Shown piece after piece: positions 1-5,630 of a DNA stretch of 10,937 nucleotides. Within the stretch, counting starts at the first letter, position 1, and each line of letters opens with the position of its first letter. Where the stretch lies: contig NZ_JALNWM010000111.1 of assembly GCF_023230885.1 (NCBI RefSeq), positions 1 through 10,937 on the forward strand, given 5' to 3'. Position numbers and translations under genes: made by a program. Under the pieces are notes generated by a model that had not been told where the DNA came from, did not search any database, and was given only the letters and a program-made list of their open reading frames with translations. This DNA comes from Desulfocurvus sp. GTDB taxonomy: Bacteria > Desulfobacterota > Desulfovibrionia > Desulfovibrionales > Desulfovibrionaceae.

Positions 1-124
1 CGCGCAAGACGTTCTGCCCCCGCGCGGGCGCCCGGTGCGAAGGGCGCGGCAATCCGCGCGGGGGCGTCGCGTCTTTTTCCGCGCGGGGCTCGCCGCCCCA
101 CGCGGCCCGTGCCAGACTGCCCGC

Positions 125-130
125 AGGAGG
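125..130 (+). promoter_or_regulatory. Shine-Dalgarno site fixing the sppA start
   Basis: The sequence AGGAGG lies nine bases before the ATG at 140. The same frame is open upstream to an ATG at 35, but that start has no Shine-Dalgarno match and would add 35 Arg-rich residues in front of an otherwise perfect lipoprotein signal peptide. This site therefore decides the start. Confidence 0.8.
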
Positions 131-139
131 CCTTCCGCC

Positions 140-1144
140 ATGTCCCGATGTCCCTTTTTCCGGTTCCTCCCGGCCCTGGGCCCGCTGTTGTGCGCGGCGA
201 TGCTGCTCGGGGGCTGCTCGGTGCAGGTCAACGCCTTTCGCGACTACGACACCCCCCTGGCCGAGCATGTGCTTTCGGGCCGCGCGCGGGAGAAGATTCT
301 CGTCCTGCCCGTGCGCGGGTTCATCGACCTGGAGCCGGACCAGGGCCTCGCGGCCCGGCGGCCGAGCGTCGTCCAGGACGTTGCGGCCATGCTGCGCAAG
401 GCCGGGGACGACCCCGACGTGCGCGCGCTGCTGATCCAGGTCGACAGCCCGGGCGGGACCGTGGTCGCCAGCGACATCCTCTACGCCGAGATCAGGCGCC
501 TGCGCGCGGCGCGCGCCCTGCCGGCGGTGACGCTGATGATGACCGTGGCGGCCAGCGGGGGCTATCAGGCCGCCCTGGCCGGGGACCGCATCGTGGCCCA
601 CGCCTCCACGGTCACTGGATCCATCGGCACGGTGTTCCTGCGGCCCGACGTGAGCGGGCTCATGGGCAAGATCGGGGTGGGCGCCGAGGTCACCCGCTCG
701 GGCCGCCACAAAGACATCGGCTCGCCCCTGCGCGGCTCCACCCCCGAGGAGCGGGCCATCGTCCAGGCCATGATCGACGACATGAACGGGCGCTTTCTGG
801 CCCTGGTCGCCCAGCGCCGGGGGCTTGACCGCGAGGCGCTGGACGATGTAGCCGATGCGCGGGTGTTCACTGCGGCCCAGGCCCAGGCCCTGGGGCTGGT
901 GGACACGGTGGGCTCGGCCCACGACGCCCTGGCCCAGGCCAGGGCCCTGGCCGGGTTGGCCGAGGATGCGCGGGTGGTGGTCTACCGCCGCCGCGCCATG
1001 CGGGACGACACGCTGTACAACCCGCCCCTGGCGGCGGCGGACGCCGCGCCGGGGCTGGACCTGGGGCTTTCGCATCTGCTGGGGGTGCCGCGCGCGGGGT
1101 TCTACGCCCTGTGGGCGCCCGAGTACGGGGCGGCTCCCCGCTAA
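140..1144 (+). CDS. sppA: S49 family signal peptide peptidase (SppA-type), predicted lipoprotein
   Basis: The 334-residue protein is a serine/lysine-dyad peptidase of family S49, which degrades cleaved signal peptides and other membrane-associated peptides on the outer face of the inner membrane. Ser139 in MTVAASGGY is the expected nucleophile and Lys191 in SGRHKDIGSP the general base. Their 52-residue spacing equals that of Bacillus subtilis SppA (Ser147/Lys199). VDSPGG at 101-106 and GSIG at 160-163 are further family motifs. The length fits the single-domain form rather than the double-domain E. coli protein. The N-terminus is a signal peptide ending in a lipobox, LLGGC, with Cys26 as the lipidated residue, where most SppA proteins carry a transmembrane anchor. 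Ser at +2 would permit outer-membrane sorting if a Lol system applies (inference). The 68-residue gene follows after 33 bp, so they may be co-transcribed. The exact substrate is unknown. Confidence 0.93.
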   Translation: MSRCPFFRFLPALGPLLCAAMLLGGCSVQVNAFRDYDTPLAEHVLSGRAREKILVLPVRGFIDLEPDQGLAARRPSVVQDVAAMLRKAGDDPDVRALLIQVDSPGGTVVASDILYAEIRRLRAARALPAVTLMMTVAASGGYQAALAGDRIVAHASTVTGSIGTVFLRPDVSGLMGKIGVGAEVTRSGRHKDIGSPLRGSTPEERAIVQAMIDDMNGRFLALVAQRRGLDREALDDVADARVFTAAQAQALGLVDTVGSAHDALAQARALAGLAEDARVVVYRRRAMRDDTLYNPPLAAADAAPGLDLGLSHLLGVPRAGFYALWAPEYGAAPR

Positions 1145-1177
1145 CGCCACGGCGCGCCGTGGCCCAAGGAGGACGGC

Positions 1178-1384
1178 ATGGACGACTGGAAGGTCGTGGG
1201 CACCTACCCCGACTACAACGACGAGGCCTATCACGAGTTCAAGCGCTGGAGCGACGTGTGCGAGGACATCGCCCTGTATCCCGAGGCCAACGTGCGCGTG
1301 GTCAAGGACGGGCAGGGCGGCGTGCGCGTGGAGATCAGCCACGCCCTGATCAGCTACTTCGAAGGCACTCCGGGCGAGTTCTAG
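1178..1384 (+). CDS. Small conserved-looking protein of unknown function (68 aa)
   Basis: I do not recognise a family. The 68-residue product is acidic and rich in aromatic residues (several Trp, Tyr and Phe), has one Cys in the middle, and has no signal peptide or membrane segment, so it should be a soluble cytoplasmic protein. It begins with an Asp/Trp-rich segment (MDDWKVVGTYPDY) and ends in an Ile/Ser/Tyr/Phe-rich strand-like stretch. A strong Shine-Dalgarno sequence, AAGGAGG at 1166-1172, lies five bases before the ATG. The gene follows sppA by 33 bp and is the last gene before a strong terminator, which supports it as a real co-transcribed cistron. No function can be assigned from the sequence. 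Confidence 0.75.
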   Translation: MDDWKVVGTYPDYNDEAYHEFKRWSDVCEDIALYPEANVRVVKDGQGGVRVEISHALISYFEGTPGEF

Positions 1385-1433
1385 GGGCGCGGCGCCCCGG
1401 CCCCCGGGCGGGCAGCCCGGTGCGGCGGCGACG

Positions 1434-1467
1434 AAAAAAAGCCGGAGGCGCGAGCCTCCGGCTTTTT
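1434..1467. terminator. Bidirectional intrinsic terminator
   Basis: A perfect nine-base-pair GC stem (GCCGGAGGC at 1441-1449 and its complement at 1454-1462) with a GCGA loop is flanked by seven A's on the left and five T's on the right. It can therefore end transcription from either side. It lies between the convergent ends of the 68-residue gene (stop at 1384) and mrp (stop at 1491). Confidence 0.93.
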
Positions 1468-1490
1468 CTGCATGGCCCGGCGGGGCCCGG

Positions 1491-2351
1491 CTAGTCGGCC
1501 AGGGCCAGGATGGGCTTGATGATCTCGGTCAGGGCGCGGGAGGTGGCGTTGTCCTGCCCGAGCTTGGCGATGGGGTAGCCCTCGTCGCCCGAGCGGGCGA
1601 CCTCGGGGTCCAGCGGGATGCGGCCCAGGAAGCGCACGCCCGTTTCCCCGGCCAGGGCCTCGCCCCCGCCCGCGCTGAAGATGTTCTCCACATGCCCGCA
1701 CTTGGTGCAGGCGTAGCCGCTCATGTTCTCCACCAGCCCGAAGACCGGGTTGCCCACCTGGGCGCAGAAGGTCACCGAGCGGCGCACGTCGTCCACGGCA
1801 ACGCCCTGGGGCGTGGTGACGATGATGGCCTGGGCCTCGGGGCCGATCTCCTGGAGGGCGGAGAGGGGCTCGTCGCCGGTGCCGGGAGGGCAGTCGACGA
1901 TCAGGTAGTCCAGGTCGCCCCAGGCCACGTCGGAGATGAACTGGCGGATGAGGCCGGTCTTCACCGGGCCGCGCCAGATGACGGCGTCCTTGGGGCTGGG
2001 CAGCAGGAAGCCCAGGGACATGACCAGCAGGTTGTTGTTGTAGGGCACGGGCTCGATGTAGTCGCGCTCGATGTGCGGCTGGGTGCCCGCCAGGGAGAGC
2101 AGGCGCGGCAGGCTGGGGCCGTGCACGTCAACGTCGAGCAGGCCGACCTTTTTGCCCGCCTGGGCCAGGGCCACGGCGATGTTGGCCGCCACGGTGGACT
2201 TGCCCACGCCGCCCTTGCCGGACATGACCACCAGCTTGTGCCGGATGCGGCCCAGGGTTTTCTTGATTTTTTCGTCCTGCGGGTTGGTGCCGCAGGTTTC
2301 AGGGGTGCAGCCGCTGCCGGCGGAGGAGCAGCCTGCGCATGCATCGCTCAT
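1491..2351 (-). CDS. mrp: Mrp/NBP35-type P-loop ATPase, Fe-S cluster carrier
   Basis: The 286-residue cytoplasmic protein belongs to the Mrp/NBP35/ApbC family, which binds ATP and carries an Fe-S cluster for transfer to client proteins. A deviant Walker A, SGKGGVGKST, lies at 44-53; GLLDVDVHGPS at 70-80 is the switch I region; LIVDCPPGTGDEP at 150-162 covers the Walker B/switch II region. The family-defining CxxC is Cys215/Cys218 in YACTKCGH, expected to bridge a cluster across the dimer. The N-terminal extension has four more Cys (5, 8, 15, 20), resembling but not matching the ferredoxin-like spacing of eukaryotic Nbp35. The chosen ATG at 2349-2351 has a good Shine-Dalgarno sequence; the frame is open for 36 more codons upstream, but those are Arg/Pro-rich and lack a site. 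The NifX-like gene lies upstream on the same strand, as in Desulfovibrio ORP-type clusters. Its clients here are unknown. Confidence 0.95.
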   Translation of the reverse strand: MSDACAGCSSAGSGCTPETCGTNPQDEKIKKTLGRIRHKLVVMSGKGGVGKSTVAANIAVALAQAGKKVGLLDVDVHGPSLPRLLSLAGTQPHIERDYIEPVPYNNNLLVMSLGFLLPSPKDAVIWRGPVKTGLIRQFISDVAWGDLDYLIVDCPPGTGDEPLSALQEIGPEAQAIIVTTPQGVAVDDVRRSVTFCAQVGNPVFGLVENMSGYACTKCGHVENIFSAGGGEALAGETGVRFLGRIPLDPEVARSGDEGYPIAKLGQDNATSRALTEIIKPILALAD

Positions 2352-2357
2352 GGGATT

Positions 2358-2364
2358 CTCCTTT
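2358..2364 (-). promoter_or_regulatory. Shine-Dalgarno site fixing the mrp start
   Basis: Read on the minus strand this is AAAGGAG, six bases before the ATG at 2351. It supports the short N-terminus that begins MSDACAGC and rejects the longer upstream reading frame. Confidence 0.75.
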
Positions 2365-2476
2365 GCGGGGATCGGTGTCGTTGGCGCGCGGCCTTTTGTG
2401 GTTCTGGACCGCTGCGGCCGTTGCGCGTTGCGGCGCCGCGCAGGGCCGGTATGGGCCATGCGCGGCGCCGGTAAAG

Positions 2477-2510
2477 CCAGTTAATCCTTTTTGGGGCAAT
2501 GTCAAATTGC
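2477..2510 (-). promoter_or_regulatory. Candidate mrp promoter with overlapping palindrome
   Basis: On the minus strand an exact TTGACA (2500-2505) sits inside a perfect palindrome, GCAAT-N5-ATTGC (2496-2510). The segment is noticeably less GC-rich than its surroundings. The -35 element is ideal, but a -10 at the right distance is poor (TAACTG or TTAACT), so an activator or another sigma factor may be involved. The palindrome could be an operator that covers the -35 element. It lies about 130 bp before the mrp start. Confidence 0.35.
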
Positions 2511-2522
2511 GGAGTCCGGGTG

Positions 2523-2556
2523 GCCGGGGGCGGCCATGAGGCACGCCGCCCCCGGC
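2523..2556 (-). terminator. Strong GC hairpin after the NifX-like gene
   Basis: A perfect 12-base-pair inverted repeat (arms 2523-2534 and 2545-2556, GCCGGGGGCGGC and its complement) encloses a ten-base loop. It lies 76-109 bp beyond the stop codon of the NifX-like gene and before the candidate mrp promoter. There is no T tract on either strand, so it is not a classical intrinsic terminator. It may act as a T-less terminator, or as an mRNA-stabilising or processing hairpin between the two cistrons. Confidence 0.45.
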
Positions 2557-2631
2557 TTCGGACGGGGCCGAGGGAGTCGCGGCCCCGGGCCCGCGGCCAG
2601 GAGGTGGACCGGCGGGCCGGAAACTCCGGGC

Positions 2632-3357
2632 CTAGCGGCCCCGGCGGCCGCCCCGGCCCAGGCCGGGCCCCATGCCCTGGCCCATGCCGCGCCCGGCGCC
2701 CAGGCCCTGGCCCATGCCGCGCCCGGCGCCCAGGCCGGGGCCCGTGCCCGGTGCGCCCTGGGCCGGAAGGTCGGCCCGCCCGGCGGGCCCGCGCCGCTGG
2801 CCCAGGCCGCAGGGGCCAAGCCCCAGGCCCGGGCCGGCAGCCACGGCCGCCGCCTTGCGGCCGCCGCCCATGCCGCCGCCGCCGCCCATGCCGCGACCGC
2901 CCATGCCGCGACCGCCCGCGGCGCGCCCGGCGCCCATGCCCTGGCCGGGGCCCATGCCCATGCCGCGCCCGGCGCCCGCGCCCATGCCCATGCCGCGCCC
3001 GGCGCCCATGCCCCGGCCGCCACCGGCGCAGGGTACGCCGGGCATGGCCAGTTCCGCCAGGGCGCCCCGGCCCAGGGCGTCCAGCACCTCGGCCACCGAG
3101 CCGCTGATCCAGGGCTGGACGGTCAGGCCGTGTTGCAACAGCAGGCGGCGCGAGGCGCCGGATATCCCGCCGCAGACCAGGGTCTGCGCGCCCCGGGCGG
3201 TCATTGCCGCGCCCAGGGCCGTGGCGTCGCCCTGGGGCGCGTCCAGTTCGCCCAGGGGCTCGGCGCCCTTGGCGTTGACTTCGAACAGCCGGAACGACGC
3301 CGCGTTCTCGAACAGCGACGCCAGGCGGTCTTCATAGCAGGCCAGGCAGACGATCAT
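2632..3357 (-). CDS. NifX/NifB-type metal-cluster-binding protein with long Gly/Met-rich tail
   Basis: Residues 1-105 resemble the dinitrogenase iron-molybdenum cofactor biosynthesis fold (NifX, NafY, NifB C-terminus; also the Mo-Cu 'orange protein' of Desulfovibrio). Visible features are MIVCLACYEDRLASLFENA at the start, GAQTLVCGGISG at 56-67 and a closing helix ending near AELAMPGVPC. Such domains hold metal-sulfur clusters, and Cys4, Cys7, Cys62 and Cys110 are candidate ligands (inference). Residues 111-241 are a low-complexity tail of Gly, Met, Arg, Ala and Pro built from GMG, GRGMG and GAGRGMGQG units, with one further Cys at 183. The tail is as long as the domain and is encoded partly by 30-bp tandem duplications. 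The start has GGAGG eight bases upstream. The neighbour mrp downstream and the sigma-54 activator upstream support a metal-cofactor role. No nitrogenase genes are in view, so a nitrogen-fixation role is not supported. Confidence 0.87.
   Translation of the reverse strand: MIVCLACYEDRLASLFENAASFRLFEVNAKGAEPLGELDAPQGDATALGAAMTARGAQTLVCGGISGASRRLLLQHGLTVQPWISGSVAEVLDALGRGALAELAMPGVPCAGGGRGMGAGRGMGMGAGAGRGMGMGPGQGMGAGRAAGGRGMGGRGMGGGGGMGGGRKAAAVAAGPGLGLGPCGLGQRRGPAGRADLPAQGAPGTGPGLGAGRGMGQGLGAGRGMGQGMGPGLGRGGRRGR
2674..2733. repeat. Perfect 30-bp tandem duplication
   Basis: Two exact 30-bp copies (2674-2703 and 2704-2733) encode GAGRGMGQGL-type units in the tail of the NifX-like protein. The period is ten codons, so gain or loss of a copy keeps the frame. 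Confidence 0.9.
2951..3010. repeat. Near-perfect 30-bp tandem duplication
   Basis: Two 30-bp copies (2951-2980 and 2981-3010) differ at two bases in the last triplet. Both contain the 21-bp unit CCCATGCCGCGCCCGGCGCCC, which also occurs exactly at 2681-2701 and 2711-2731, giving four copies in the gene. They encode GAGRGMGM-type units of the tail. Confidence 0.88.
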
Positions 3358-3448
3358 GATGCTTTCCTCCGGTTTCGGGCGTGCCGCTCAGGCCCGCGGC
3401 GGGGCGCATCGCGTCCGCCGCGCCCGGCACGCCCGGTCTGCCCGGGAG

Positions 3449-3502
3449 AAAGCAGGAATGGGGCCGTATTGGAATAAGTAAATAATACTATCTGCTTGTA
3501 GC
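3449..3502 (-). promoter_or_regulatory. AT-rich island with candidate sigma-54 promoter for the NifX-like gene
   Basis: A stretch at about 3466-3502 is strikingly AT-rich (TAAGTAAATAATACTATC on the plus strand) inside DNA well above 70% GC. Just downstream on the minus strand is CGGCCCCATTCCTGC (3452-3466), with the GG-N10-GC spacing required by sigma-54 and about 95 bp ahead of the start codon. The match to TGGCAC-N5-TTGC is partial. A TATTAT hexamer in the island could instead be a -10 element, but no good -35 element accompanies it. The neighbouring sigma-54 activator makes the first reading attractive. Confidence 0.38.
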
Positions 3503-3510
3503 TTCGGGGG

Positions 3511-3580
3511 GGGCGCTGCGCCCGGGTGTCGTGGGCTCAAAAATAGCCCAAACGAGGGCCGCCGGGCTTATTTTAAGCCC
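3511..3580 (-). terminator. Cluster of small hairpins after the sigma-54 activator gene
   Basis: Three inverted repeats are stacked at the end of the activator gene. GGGCTTA-TTT-TAAGCCC (3564-3580) overlaps its stop codon, TGGGCT-N7-AGCCCA lies at 3532-3550, and GGGCG-CTG-CGCCC at 3511-3523. None is followed by a T tract on the minus strand, so termination here is possible but unproven. Confidence 0.35.
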
Positions 3581-4908
3581 AGTTCCCGGGCCCGGCGCAG
3601 CAGGCGGCGCAGGGTGTCCTTGGAGATGGCCAGCTCGCGGCAGGCAGCCATGACGCGCCCCGCGTTGCGCTCCAGGGCGCCCAAGGCGGCCAGGCATTTG
3701 GCCTGCTCCAGGGTCCGTGGGCCCGGGGTGTCGTCCGCGGGCGCGGCCTCGGGCGCCGGGCGCAGCCCCTCGGGCAGGTGCTCCGGCCGGATCAGTCCGC
3801 CCGGGCAGAGGATGAAGGCGAATTCGATGGCGTTTTCCAGCTCGCGCACGTTGCCGGGGAAGGGGTGGTCCAGCAGCGCGGCCAGGGCCCGCTGGTCCAG
3901 GCCCTGGATGGGCTTGCCGCGCAGGGCCGCGAACTTGCGCACGAAATGGGCCGCCAGCAGGGGGATGTCCTCGCGGCGTTCGCGCAGGGGCGGCAGGCGC
4001 AGCCGGACCACGTTCAGCCGGTAGTAGAGGTCGTTGCGGAAGCGTCCCCCGGCCACCAGCTGTTCCAGGTCCTGGTTGGTGGCCGCCACCACGCGCACGT
4101 CGGCCCGGCGGGCGGCGCTGTCGCCCAGGGGCCGGTAGGTGCCGTCCTGGAGCACGCGCAGCAGCTTGACTTGCAGCGCCGGGGGCATGTCGCCGATCTC
4201 GTCCAGGAACAGGGTGCCCCCGGCGGCCTCGTCGAAGCGGCCGGGCTTGTCGCGCCGGGCGTCGGTGAAGGCCCCGGCCTTGTAGCCGAACAGCTCGGAT
4301 TCCAGCAGGGTTTCGGGCAGGGCGCCGCAGTTCACGGCCACGAAGGGGCCGTCCTTGCGCGCGCTCAGGTTGTGCAGGGCGCGGGCGAAAAGCTCCTTGC
4401 CGGTGCCCGATTCGCCCGTGAGCAGCGCGGTGGAGGGGCTGGCGGCCACCTGGGGCAGGATGGCGAACAGCTTCTCCAGGGCCGGGCTTTTGCCCACGAT
4501 GTCCTCGAAGGTGTAGGACGCCTCCATCGCCTTGCGCAGCAGATGGATTTCCGTCAGGTCGCGGAAGGTCTCCACGCCGCCCAGGGGTGTGCCGTCCGCC
4601 GCCGCGAGGGGGGCGGCGCTGATGGACACGGGCACGCGCTCGCCGTCGGCGCGCACGATGAATATGGGCTGGTCGACCACCGTCCCGCCGTCCTGGATGC
4701 AGGCGCGCAGGGCGCAGCCGCCGTCGCACAGGCTGGAGCGGAAGACCTCCCAGCACTTGCGGCCCAGGGCCTCATCGGGCTCGATGCCCGTGATGCGCGC
4801 GGCGGCGCGGTTGAAGAACGTGACGTTCCACTGCGGGTCGACGGTGAACACGCCGTCGGCCAGCGAGTCGAGAATGGCCTGGGCGGGCAGGCCCTTGGGG
4901 AACGGCAT
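3568..4908 (-). CDS. Sigma-54-dependent transcriptional activator, PAS-AAA+-Fis
   Basis: The 446-residue protein is a bacterial enhancer-binding protein that remodels sigma-54 RNA polymerase by ATP hydrolysis. An N-terminal PAS domain spans about 8-120 (AILDSLADGVFTVDPQWNVTFFN, later FRDLTE) and contains four Cys at 52, 61, 65 and 70. The AAA+ domain spans about 134-370: Walker A GESGTGKE at 165-172, Walker B GTLFLDEIGD at 231-240, sensor region VRVVAATNQDLE and FRNDLYYRLNVVRLRLPPLRER. The sigma-54-contact loop reads GAFTDA (212-217) instead of GAFTGA. The C-terminus (about 398-446) is a Fis-type helix-turn-helix, AACRELAISKDTLRRLLRR. There is no receiver domain, so the signal is likely sensed directly by the PAS domain. 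The ATG is preceded by GGAGGG and lies 13 bp after hypB, implying co-transcription with hypAB. The promoters ahead of hypA and of the NifX-like gene are plausible targets (inference). Confidence 0.96.
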   Translation of the reverse strand: MPFPKGLPAQAILDSLADGVFTVDPQWNVTFFNRAAARITGIEPDEALGRKCWEVFRSSLCDGGCALRACIQDGGTVVDQPIFIVRADGERVPVSISAAPLAAADGTPLGGVETFRDLTEIHLLRKAMEASYTFEDIVGKSPALEKLFAILPQVAASPSTALLTGESGTGKELFARALHNLSARKDGPFVAVNCGALPETLLESELFGYKAGAFTDARRDKPGRFDEAAGGTLFLDEIGDMPPALQVKLLRVLQDGTYRPLGDSAARRADVRVVAATNQDLEQLVAGGRFRNDLYYRLNVVRLRLPPLRERREDIPLLAAHFVRKFAALRGKPIQGLDQRALAALLDHPFPGNVRELENAIEFAFILCPGGLIRPEHLPEGLRPAPEAAPADDTPGPRTLEQAKCLAALGALERNAGRVMAACRELAISKDTLRRLLRRARELGLK

Positions 4909-4921
4909 CGTCCCTCCGGGA

Positions 4922-5581
4922 TCAGGCGTTCTTCTTTTCGCGCACCTTGTCCCGCAGCCAGTCGTACCAGGCGCCCAGCCCCTCGCGGGAGCGGCAGGAG
5001 ACCGGGAACACGGCGATGTCCTTGTTCAGGGCGCGGGCAAAGCGCTCGGCGCGGGCCATGTCGAAGTCCACATAGGGCAGCAGGTCGGTCTTGTTCAGCA
5101 GCATCACGGCGGATTCGGCGAACAGCAGGGGGTACTTCTCGGGCTTGTCGTCGCCCTCGGTCACCGACAGCAGGCTGACCTTGTAGTCCTCGCCGACCTC
5201 GAACTCGGCCGGGCACACGAGGTTGCCCACGTTTTCCACGAACAGGATGTCCAGCCCCGACAGGTCGATGGCCTCCAGGGCTTCCTGGATCATGGAGCTG
5301 TCCAGGTGGCAGGCGCCGTCGGTGTTGATCTGCACGGCCTGGGCGCCCGTGGCGGCCACGCGGCGGGCGTCGTTGTCCGTGCGCAGGTCGCCCTCGATGA
5401 CGGCCATTTTGAATTCGCCCGCCAGGTCGGTGAGGGTGCGCTCCAGGGTCGAGGTCTTGCCCGAGCCCGGCGAGCTGATGAGGTTGAGCACCAGGATCCT
5501 GTGCTGGGCGAAGAGCTTGCGCAACTGGGCGGAGATGCGGTCGTTGGCTTCCAGGATGTTGCGGACGACGGGGACTTCCAT
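4922..5581 (-). CDS. hypB: Hydrogenase nickel-incorporation GTPase HypB
   Basis: The 219-residue cytoplasmic SIMIBI-class GTPase works with HypA to insert nickel into the large subunit of [NiFe]-hydrogenases. The P-loop is SSPGSGKTST at 36-45, and EGDLRTDNDA at 63-72 and NKTD (base specificity) follow. The G-domain metal site is complete: Cys91 and His92 in GACHLD and Cys123 in NLVCPAEF match the Cys-His...Cys set of characterised HypB proteins. The N-terminal Cys-rich or His-rich nickel-binding extension of the E. coli and Bradyrhizobium proteins is absent, so this is the short form, with only the regulatory G-domain site. The start has AAGGAG six bases upstream. hypA lies 49 bp upstream and the sigma-54 activator 13 bp downstream. 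No hypCDEF or hydrogenase structural genes are in the window. Confidence 0.97.
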   Translation of the reverse strand: MEVPVVRNILEANDRISAQLRKLFAQHRILVLNLISSPGSGKTSTLERTLTDLAGEFKMAVIEGDLRTDNDARRVAATGAQAVQINTDGACHLDSSMIQEALEAIDLSGLDILFVENVGNLVCPAEFEVGEDYKVSLLSVTEGDDKPEKYPLLFAESAVMLLNKTDLLPYVDFDMARAERFARALNKDIAVFPVSCRSREGLGAWYDWLRDKVREKKNA

Positions 5582-5630
5582 GGCGGGCTCCTTATGCTGC
5601 GCGCGGGGGTGAAGGGGGAAGACGGGGCGG

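Noticed and set aside
35..139. N-terminal extension of the S49 peptidase from an ATG at 35
   Set aside because: There is no Shine-Dalgarno site, and the Arg-rich extension would bury a complete lipoprotein signal peptide that starts at 140.
2951..3010. The 30-bp repeats as a CRISPR array
   Set aside because: There are no spacers; the units are direct tandem copies within a coding frame.
2491..3477. Long plus-strand open frames across the NifX-like gene, rich in AHAAPGA repeats
   Set aside because: They mirror the Gly/Met repeats of the minus-strand gene. They have no plausible domain, and the minus-strand frame has a Shine-Dalgarno site and a recognisable NifX-type domain.
3778..5178. A 466-codon plus-strand open frame antisense to the sigma-54 activator and hypB
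   Set aside because: It crosses two well-supported genes, has no domain signature, and has the composition of a reverse-read GC-rich gene.
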